Origin: Anaerorhabdus sp036637135
Lineage (GTDB): Bacteria; Bacillota_I; Bacilli_A; Erysipelotrichales; Erysipelotrichaceae
NCBI RefSeq assembly: GCF_036637135.1
Contig: NZ_JAVWNC010000003.1
Span: 1 to 64,000 of the forward strand
Direction of reading: 5' to 3'
DNA: 64,000 bases
The stretch's first letter is position 1. Each line of letters opens with the position of its first letter. The notes under the pieces are model-generated. The model was not told the origin of the DNA and searched no databases. It was given only the letters and a program-made list of their open reading frames with translations. Positions 57,701 through 64,000 of this stretch are shown piece after piece. The position numbers and the translations under genes were made by a program.

Positions 57701-59013
57701 TAAGTAATGAAATTAAGAACGAGTTTGAAGGTAAAAAAATCGCTATTTGGGGATTTGGTTTAGAAGGTAAATCAACTTTCAATTTTATTAGAAGTATTTT
57801 ACAAAATCAATTAATCACAATTATTGATGATAAAGAAATTTATCTCGATGATATAAATTGTGAAATTAAACTAACACAAGATACCAGTTTTGATGAATAT
57901 GATTTAATAATGAAAAGTCCGGGTATTGTGATTACAGATGATCATTTTCCATTTGATAAATTAAGTAGTCAGTCTCAAATTTTTCTTAAATACTATAAGA
58001 AACAAACAATTGGAATTACAGGTACTAAAGGAAAAAGCACAACAAGCTCGCTTTTGTATCACGTATTAAGTCGTGGTTATAGTTCAGTTTTTTTAGTAGG
58101 GAATATTGGTGTTCCTTGTTTCAATATTATTCATGATTTGAAAGAGGATTCAATTGTCGTTTTTGAGATATCATGTCATCAATTAGAGTATGCAAAAGAT
58201 TCACCACATATTGGAGTTCTTTTGAATCTATTTGAAGAACATTTGGATCATTATGGTACTTTCGAAAAATATTGTGCAGCAAAGGAAAATGTATTCTTGC
58301 ATCAAGAGTCGGATGATATTGCGATTATTAATGCTAACTGCATTGATCAAATAAATAAAGCAAAACATCCCCTCCTTGCGTCAATGGATGAAACTGGAGA
58401 TATTTATGCAATTGAAAATAAATTGGTTAATTCTATTGGCACATTGATAGTTGATACGACCCGTGTTTCATTAATTGGACACCACAATTACTACAATATG
58501 GCGATTGTATATGCAATAGCATCGAACTATTTTGATATAAGCAATCAAGATTTCTTAGAAGCAATCGCAACATTTCAAACGTTAAAACATCGATTAGAAA
58601 ATATTGGAGTTCATAATGGGATACGGTATATTGATGATTCCATATCAACGATTTGTCAATCAACAATACAAGCAATTACTTCGTTGAATGATGTAGATAC
58701 TGTGTTAGTAGGTGGATTAGATCGAGGTATAGATTATGATGAACTTATTGATTTTTTGATTGAAAAAAAAGTTCCGCATGTCATCTTTATGTATGCATCA
58801 GGTGAAAGAATGTTTGGTTTATGGACTGATCGTACAGAAAGAGAAGCGATATGGGTAAAGGATTTAAAGGATGCAGTAGGGCTTGCGAAGAAGATTACGT
58901 CTCCAGGTAAATCATGTTTGTTATCACCAGCTTCGGCAAGCTATGGATACTTCAAAAACTTTGAAGAACGTGGAGATGTATTTAAAGAATTGGTAGAAAA
59001 TAATGAAATATAA
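57697..59013 (+). CDS. murD2: MurD2-type UDP-MurNAc-L-alanine--L-glutamate ligase
   Basis: 438 residues, a Mur ligase: N-terminal Rossmann part (GFGLEGKSTFNFI), ATP loop GTKGKST (109-115), carbamylated-Lys region YCAAKENVF (Lys196), and C-terminal domain with SPASASYGYFKNFEERGDVF. Classic MurD carries (N/D)DSKATN, whose residues contact D-glutamate; here it reads DDSIST (313-318), Lys to Ile, as expected for MurD2, which adds L-glutamate. It is translationally coupled to murL and overlaps recJ by 11 bp. If this reading is wrong, it would be an ordinary MurD with an unusual substrate loop. Confidence 0.8.
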   Translation: MISNEIKNEFEGKKIAIWGFGLEGKSTFNFIRSILQNQLITIIDDKEIYLDDINCEIKLTQDTSFDEYDLIMKSPGIVITDDHFPFDKLSSQSQIFLKYYKKQTIGITGTKGKSTTSSLLYHVLSRGYSSVFLVGNIGVPCFNIIHDLKEDSIVVFEISCHQLEYAKDSPHIGVLLNLFEEHLDHYGTFEKYCAAKENVFLHQESDDIAIINANCIDQINKAKHPLLASMDETGDIYAIENKLVNSIGTLIVDTTRVSLIGHHNYYNMAIVYAIASNYFDISNQDFLEAIATFQTLKHRLENIGVHNGIRYIDDSISTICQSTIQAITSLNDVDTVLVGGLDRGIDYDELIDFLIEKKVPHVIFMYASGERMFGLWTDRTEREAIWVKDLKDAVGLAKKITSPGKSCLLSPASASYGYFKNFEERGDVFKELVENNEI

Positions 59014-60592
59014 AAAAATAGATGTAGATGCATCAAAAATTGAAGAACAATATAAAACCAGCACACTTGTAAGCAAGGTGTTGGCTTTTCGTGAATGTAA
59101 TGATGATCAAATAAAACAATTACTAGATCATCCGATAAAACTAACAGAGAACTCATCTGAAATATTGAAACTTGTGTGTGAACGAATACAACAAGCAAAA
59201 ACAAACAATGAAAAAATATTTGTTGGTGGAGATTATGATGCTGATGGATTATGTGCTACATCAATTATGGTAGACACGCTTACAATTTTAGGTATTGAAA
59301 ATGGATATTATATTCCAAATCGATTTAAGGAAGGTTATGGATTACATCCAAATATTGTGCAACTTGCTTATGATAAAGGTTATAAAATTATAATTACTGT
59401 TGATAATGGTGTTAAAGCTTACGAAGCCTTAGAAAAAGCAAAACAATTAGGGATTGAAGTCATTATCATGGATCATCATGAAATTGAAGAGAAACCACAA
59501 TGCACATATTGTTTACATCCAGATTACTTTGATGAACCCTTTAAGGGATTGTCAGGAGCTGGTGTAACGTTACAAGTTGCAAATCAATTGATAGGTGCTA
59601 ATCCAAAACACATTGCTTTAGCTTGTGTTGCAACTATGGGAGATATTATGAACCTATGGGGTGAAAACCGAATTATTGTTCGACTTGGCTTAGAGATTAT
59701 TAATCAACATTTAGTACCACATCTAGATGCATTGTTGGATACAACTACAGTTGTAACGGAAAAAGATATCGCATATCAAGTCGTACCAAAGTTAAATGCT
59801 GTGGGAAGACTACAAGAAGTCGCAAATCCAAATAATGTAGTAAAATTCTTTCTACAAAATAACCCAACTGAAATTAAACAATTCGCAATGCAAATGAATG
59901 AATTAAACAATCAAAGAAAACAAATAACTTTACAAATGAATGTCTTAGCTGAAAAGAAAAATTTAGATGATGATTTTATCATAGTTTCTGATGAACGTTT
60001 CCATGAGGGATTAGTTGGTCTAGTTGCAGGTAAACTTGCGAACAAATATCACAAACCTTCGCTAGTCTTTTGTGAAATGGATGAAGTGGTTAAGGGTAGT
60101 GGTAGAACTGCGAATGGATTCGATTTATATAGTTTCTTTCAAAATGGATTTGAAGAGGAATTCGTGAACTTTGGTGGTCATAGTGGCGCAATCGGATGCA
60201 CTGTCAAAAAAGATAAATTTGAACAATTCAAACAAAAGATAAAGAATAAATTCGCAAATATTGACATACAAGAAGAATCATATGAAACTGCTTGTGTTAT
60301 TCATGAATCTGACTTATCTTTATCCGCAATTACTGAATATCTAAGTCTTGCGCCATTTGGGCAAGGATTCAATGAGGTTGTATTTGCAATAGAAGGCTTG
60401 AAAATTAAGAAGACACAATTAATTAAACAAAAGTTCTTAAAAATTCAATTTGAAAATAACATTGAGGCCATTTGGTTTGAAGTAGATCCAAGTGTTAATG
60501 TAGAAAAATTAAAGACTGTGTATGGAGAGTGCACAATCAATGACTTTTTAGGACGTAAAAAGTGTTCGTTAATTGTTAAAACAATAGAATAA
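59003..60592 (+). CDS. recJ: Single-stranded-DNA exonuclease RecJ, short form
   Basis: 529 residues. DHH motifs VGGDYDADGLCATSIM (~residues 73-88), VDNGVKA, MDHHEIEEKP (~residues 155-164), and DHHA1 motif NFGGHSGAIGCTV (~391-403). An OB-like domain follows. Bacillus RecJ is about 780 residues; this one ends after the core and lacks the extra C-terminal domain. It degrades single-stranded DNA 5' to 3' in repair. recJ-apt-relA order is conserved in many Bacillota. Confidence 0.9.
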   Translation: MKYKKIDVDASKIEEQYKTSTLVSKVLAFRECNDDQIKQLLDHPIKLTENSSEILKLVCERIQQAKTNNEKIFVGGDYDADGLCATSIMVDTLTILGIENGYYIPNRFKEGYGLHPNIVQLAYDKGYKIIITVDNGVKAYEALEKAKQLGIEVIIMDHHEIEEKPQCTYCLHPDYFDEPFKGLSGAGVTLQVANQLIGANPKHIALACVATMGDIMNLWGENRIIVRLGLEIINQHLVPHLDALLDTTTVVTEKDIAYQVVPKLNAVGRLQEVANPNNVVKFFLQNNPTEIKQFAMQMNELNNQRKQITLQMNVLAEKKNLDDDFIIVSDERFHEGLVGLVAGKLANKYHKPSLVFCEMDEVVKGSGRTANGFDLYSFFQNGFEEEFVNFGGHSGAIGCTVKKDKFEQFKQKIKNKFANIDIQEESYETACVIHESDLSLSAITEYLSLAPFGQGFNEVVFAIEGLKIKKTQLIKQKFLKIQFENNIEAIWFEVDPSVNVEKLKTVYGECTINDFLGRKKCSLIVKTIE

Positions 60593-60640
60593 GTATTTAT
60601 AATAGTGTATAATTGTACTGTTAATTAGGAGGCACAATCA

Positions 60641-61156
60641 ATGGATTTAAAAAAATATATTGCAGAGATTCCAAATTTCCCTATCGAAGGGGTACTGTTT
60701 CGTGACATCACACCATTAATGAATGATGGAGAAGCATTTTTTGAAGCTACACGTTTAATTGAAGAGTTTGCCTTAAAATGTGGTGCAGAAATTATTGTAG
60801 GTCCTGAATCAAGAGGGTTTATCTTTGGATGTCCTGTTGCAGTAAATATGAAAATTGGATTTGTACCAGTTCGTAAACCTGGTAAACTTCCTCGTAAAAC
60901 GATTAGCTATAAATATGACCTAGAATATGGTTCAAATGAATTACACATGCATGCAGACTCAATTAAAAAAGGACAAAAAGTTCTTATTGTTGATGATTTG
61001 TTAGCGACTGGTGGTACTGTTGAGGCAACAATTAAACTTGTTGAAGAAATGGGCGGAGAAGTTGTTGGATGTGCATTCTTAATTGAATTATTAGGTTTAG
61101 AGGGTCGTAAGGCATTGGGTAATTATAATGTCTTTACGGTTATGTCTTATGAATAA
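60641..61156 (+). CDS. apt: Adenine phosphoribosyltransferase
   Basis: 171 residues. IPNFPIEGVLFRDITPLMND (~residues 10-29), GPESRGFIFGCPVA and PRPP-binding VLIVDDLLATGGTVEA (~residues 113-128). It salvages adenine to AMP. TATAAT (60608-60613) and AGGAGG precede it. Confidence 0.97.
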   Translation: MDLKKYIAEIPNFPIEGVLFRDITPLMNDGEAFFEATRLIEEFALKCGAEIIVGPESRGFIFGCPVAVNMKIGFVPVRKPGKLPRKTISYKYDLEYGSNELHMHADSIKKGQKVLIVDDLLATGGTVEATIKLVEEMGGEVVGCAFLIELLGLEGRKALGNYNVFTVMSYE

Positions 61157-61161
61157 ATAAT

Positions 61162-61185
61162 CGAAGAGGAATCTTCGGTTTTTTT
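61162..61185 (+). terminator. Terminator between apt and relA
   Basis: CGAAGA (61162-61167) with TCTTCG (61172-61177), GGAA-type loop, then GTTTTTTT. The stem is short, so some read-through into relA is likely. Confidence 0.75.
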
Positions 61186-61205
61186 ACAAGAAAGGAGGAA
61201 CCAAT

Positions 61206-63416
61206 ATGTCAACTAATACTACTAAAATGGTGACAAAAGATGATATTTTAAATGCTTCAAAAGAGTATATTCATAATGAAGAAAGTTTAAGAATTATCGC
61301 GAAGTCAATTGATTATGCAACTGAAAAACATGATGGACAGTTTCGTAAAAGTGGTGAGCCATATATTATACATGCATTAAATGTAGGATATATTTTAGCT
61401 GTGCTTCATTGTGGACCAAGAACAATAGCTGCAGGGTTATTGCATGATGTGTTAGAAGACTGTGATGTTCCTCGTGAAGAATTAGTAAGACAATTTGATG
61501 AAGAAGTAACTGGACTTGTTGAAAGTGTTACCAAGATTGGTAATATTCAATTCAAGGATGAGAAGGAATATTTAGCTGCCAATCACCGTAAGATATTTAT
61601 TGCGATGGCAAGAGATATTCGTGTTATTTTAATTAAACTTGTGGATCGTTTGCACAATATGCGCACACTTCAATACATGCCAGAAGAAAAACAAAAACGA
61701 ATCGCAGCAGAAACATTAGAAGTTTATGCACCAATTGCGCATCGTTTAGGTATTAGTGAAATCAAGAATGAATTAGAAGATTTAAGTTTCTTTTATCTGG
61801 ATCGGGATATGTATTATCAAATTGCACATCTTGTTGAAGCAAAAAAAGCGGAACGTGATGAGCAAGTAAAACATATGATTCAAGATATATCAGACTTATT
61901 AACTTTAAATAAGATTGAGTTTAGAATATTTGGTCGTAGTAAACATTTGTATAGTATTTACAAAAAAATGAAAACCAAAGGGAAACGATTCGAAGAAATA
62001 CTAGATTTATTGGCAATTCGTATAGTTACAAAAACGGAATTAAACTGTTATGAAATATTAGGACATATTCATGCAACTTATCGACCAATACCGGGTAGGT
62101 TAAAAGATTATGTTGCGATGCCTAAGATGAACATGTATCAATCACTTCATACGACAATCGTTGGTGATGAGGGTAGAATCTTTGAAGTACAAATACGAAC
62201 AGAGAACATGGACTCTATTGCTGAACAAGGGGTTGCTGCTCACTGGCGATACAAAGAAGGTTCTAAATATGATTCTCGTCGTGAACAAAAAGAAATTGAA
62301 GAAAAATTAACATGGTTCAAAGACTTTGCAAATTTAACCAATGAACAAGAAGAAGACAGTCCTGTTGAATATATGGATCGTCTACAAAAAGATGTCTTTG
62401 AAGCCAATGTATATGTTATGACACCAAATGGTCGAGTTATTGATTTGCCAAATGGTTCGACACCAATTGACTTTGCATATCGTGTTCATACCGAAGTTGG
62501 ACACGCATGTGTAGGTGCAATTGTTAATGAAACATTGGTACCATTAAATACAGTCCTTAAAACAGGGGATGTCGTACAAATTAGGACATCCAAGCAATTC
62601 CCTGGACCAAGTGAAGACTGGTTGAAAGTAGTTAAAACTAATCAAGCAAAGAGTAAGATCAAGTCTTATTTGATGCGTAAAGAAGTAGAACGTCGTGAAG
62701 AAAAGGTTGAAGTTGGTGAAGGAATCCTTCGAGATGAATTACGTAAGCGCGGTTTTGATGATAAAGAATTCATGGAAAAGAAGAAAATAGAAGCAATTTT
62801 CCAACAATTCCAAGTTAGTAGTTATGTGGATTTTATGTATGCAATCGCGGTTAAGTCAATCTCACCTCAAAATGTTGTGGAAAAACTTACCAACCAAAAA
62901 CGTAGCGTGCTGGAAACCAATGCATTGTCGAGAATTTTAAATCGTGAACATACGCCAAAAAAGACAACATCGAAATCAGGATTAAAAGTGTCTGGTGTTG
63001 ATTCGATGATGATGTCACTTGCAGGGTGTTGTAATCCTGTGTATGGGGATGAAATCATTGGATATATAACAAAAGGACAAGGAGTTAAGGTTCATCGAAA
63101 AGATTGTCCAAATATTCAAGGCGCAAAGAGTCGACTTATTGAAGTTGAATGGGATGATAATATCTCAAGACAACAATATGAGGCTAATTTAACTTGTTTA
63201 TCACACGATCGTAATTTCTTAATTACTGATATTGTGACTGTCGTGTCTCAATGTAAAGCTAATTTAATGGGAATCAACTCAGTTGTAAATAGTGAAGATT
63301 TGACCGCAACGACAAAAATGAATATACTAGTAGATGATATTGAACATTTACAAAATGTCATTGCTAACTTAAAAAAGGTCAATAGTGTCATTTCTGTAGA
63401 AAGACAGATATTATAG
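61206..63416 (+). CDS. relA: Bifunctional (p)ppGpp synthetase/hydrolase RelA/SpoT
   Basis: 736 residues, the long Rel type. HD hydrolase domain with intact HDxxED in LLHDVLEDCDVP (~residues 78-89), synthetase domain (RIFGRSKHLYSIYKKMKTKG, then LLAIRIVTKTELNCYEILGH), TGS domain (VYVMTPNGRVIDLPNGSTPI, ~residues 398-417), zinc-finger domain with GCCNPVYGDEIIGY and C-terminal ACT domain. Both activities look intact. It governs the stringent response. AAAGGAGGAA site. Confidence 0.97.
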   Translation: MSTNTTKMVTKDDILNASKEYIHNEESLRIIAKSIDYATEKHDGQFRKSGEPYIIHALNVGYILAVLHCGPRTIAAGLLHDVLEDCDVPREELVRQFDEEVTGLVESVTKIGNIQFKDEKEYLAANHRKIFIAMARDIRVILIKLVDRLHNMRTLQYMPEEKQKRIAAETLEVYAPIAHRLGISEIKNELEDLSFFYLDRDMYYQIAHLVEAKKAERDEQVKHMIQDISDLLTLNKIEFRIFGRSKHLYSIYKKMKTKGKRFEEILDLLAIRIVTKTELNCYEILGHIHATYRPIPGRLKDYVAMPKMNMYQSLHTTIVGDEGRIFEVQIRTENMDSIAEQGVAAHWRYKEGSKYDSRREQKEIEEKLTWFKDFANLTNEQEEDSPVEYMDRLQKDVFEANVYVMTPNGRVIDLPNGSTPIDFAYRVHTEVGHACVGAIVNETLVPLNTVLKTGDVVQIRTSKQFPGPSEDWLKVVKTNQAKSKIKSYLMRKEVERREEKVEVGEGILRDELRKRGFDDKEFMEKKKIEAIFQQFQVSSYVDFMYAIAVKSISPQNVVEKLTNQKRSVLETNALSRILNREHTPKKTTSKSGLKVSGVDSMMMSLAGCCNPVYGDEIIGYITKGQGVKVHRKDCPNIQGAKSRLIEVEWDDNISRQQYEANLTCLSHDRNFLITDIVTVVSQCKANLMGINSVVNSEDLTATTKMNILVDDIEHLQNVIANLKKVNSVISVERQIL

Positions 63417-63426
63417 GAGAAGATAT

Positions 63427-63876
63427 ATGAAAAAATTAATCGCAATTGCGTTAGTTGCACTTGTACTTGCAGGTTGTTCAACTGGTGGAGCTAAAACACA
63501 AACTTTAGCATGTAAGCAAGAAGCTGAAGGTGCTTCAATGGATTCGACATTTACATTTACTGATGCTGGTTTAACATCACTTAAACAAACAACAGTCATT
63601 GCAATCCCAGAAGACCAAAAAGATAGCATTGATTCAATTACTACTGCATTAGATGCTTCAAAAGAGCAAATTAATGCAATTGATGGAGCAACTTATGAGT
63701 ATTCAGTAAATGAAACTGCTGCAACAATTACAGTAACTTACGATGTTACAAAAATGGATGATGAAACTTTATTAGGTTTTGGTTTCACTGACGATATGAA
63801 AGTTGATGGAAAATTCAACATCGATAAAATCGCTGAAACATACAAAGCAATTAACATCAATTGCGAAGTTAAATAA
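63427..63876 (+). CDS. YehR-like (DUF1307) lipoprotein
   Basis: 149 residues. Signal peptide with lipobox VLAGC (Cys ~18). The mature part, with conserved opening TLACKQEAEG and closing ININCEVK (a likely disulfide pair), resembles YehR/DUF1307 lipoproteins of unknown function. It lies 10 bp after relA behind AGGAGAAG, where relatives often have dtd. Confidence 0.8.
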   Translation: MKKLIAIALVALVLAGCSTGGAKTQTLACKQEAEGASMDSTFTFTDAGLTSLKQTTVIAIPEDQKDSIDSITTALDASKEQINAIDGATYEYSVNETAATITVTYDVTKMDDETLLGFGFTDDMKVDGKFNIDKIAETYKAININCEVK

Positions 63877-63879
63877 TAC

Positions 63880-64000
63880 TTGTTTCATAAAAAAAGAAGT
63901 GATATAGTAATATAAATTCTAAGATAAAGAGGTTATTTGGAAGAACTATTATAGAGAAAGAAACACATGGTGAAAGTTTCTATAGTTTTATAAATAATTG
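63880..64000 (+). promoter_or_regulatory. Promoter and start of a probable T-box leader (cut by window edge)
   Basis: TTGTTT (63880-63885), 17 bp, TATAGT (63903-63908) form a promoter. The transcript then shows a stem-I-like element: AGAGA (63953-63957) before a hairpin GAAAC/GTTTC (63960-63964 with 63976-63980) whose loop carries the ATGGTGAA motif. This resembles the conserved stem I of tRNA-sensing T-box leaders. In related genomes hisS-aspS, often T-box controlled, lie near relA. The specifier, antiterminator and gene are outside the window. Confidence 0.5.

Noticed and set aside
1..64000. tRNA, rRNA, CRISPR, prophage or insertion-sequence elements
   Set aside because: Gaps between genes were read on both strands; none shows cloverleaf, rRNA, repeat-spacer or transposase sequence.

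Overview
The window is AT-rich bacterial DNA, densely coded, with strong AGGAGG-type ribosome binding sites, many TGnTATAAT (extended -10) promoters and short intrinsic terminators. The gene set points to a low-GC Gram-positive bacterium: MraZ/RsmH/FtsL/PBP2B/MraY, ComN next to a fused SecDF, PhoPR with an Erysipelotrichia/Bacillota-style pst operon, long-form HPF, an M-box, a T-box-like leader and LytTR regulators. An Erysipelotrichia-like member of the Bacillota is my best guess. No rRNA, tRNA, CRISPR array, prophage or insertion sequence was seen.

Layout. 1-5.3 kb: the end of carbamate kinase, a YfcC/ArcD-type transporter, an AraC regulator with two DNA-binding domains, and a CtpE-like P-type ATPase. 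5.3-9.9 kb: the phosphate uptake operon pstS-pstC-pstA-pstB-phoU behind a row of Pho boxes; PstS looks circularly permuted and PstA carries a large extra domain. 9.9-12.9 kb: an M-box magnesium riboswitch, a 30-codon leader ORF and mgtA. 12.9-15.5 kb: phoPR (minus strand) and a small membrane zinc-ribbon protein. 15.5-17.7 kb: serC-serA. 17.9-19.4 kb: a small secreted Cys-repeat protein, an ECF sigma factor and an RsgI-like anti-sigma factor. 19.4-29.4 kb: housekeeping genes (asnA, rimO, a ROK kinase, an M29 aminopeptidase, a DUF2779 nuclease-like protein, hpf, an ACP, ptsI). 29.4-34.8 kb: an Alg14/Alg13-like glycosyltransferase pair, then an attenuator-controlled pyrC-pyrK-pyrD-pyrF-pyrE operon. 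35.3-38.9 kb: an ABC exporter with LytTR/DUF3021 regulators and repeated LytTR-type operators. 39-45.3 kb: DUF402, PHP, YebC, a lipoprotein, TagD, TmcAL, a lipase-like hydrolase, DUF177 and L32. 45.4-53 kb: a short division/cell-wall cluster that stops after mraY and continues into comN-secDF. 53-56.2 kb: a MerR regulator divergent from a secreted flavoprotein reductase. 56.3-63.9 kb: murL-murD2-recJ, apt, relA, a lipoprotein and the start of a probable T-box leader.

The most notable points are: (1) a MurL/MurD2 pair, implying that D-glutamate in peptidoglycan is made by epimerising UDP-MurNAc-L-Ala-L-Glu, with murD absent from its usual place after mraY; (2) a PstS whose two halves are in swapped order, together with a PstA bearing a PDZ-like external insert; (3) 21/22-bp-spaced LytTR direct repeats in front of both halves of an ABC exporter locus; (4) an ECF sigma/anti-sigma module with a predicted Asn-Pro self-cleavage motif and a secreted protein with cysteines every seven residues; (5) several layered RNA leaders (M-box plus leader peptide plus SD hairpin; a PyrR-less pyr attenuator; a T-box).
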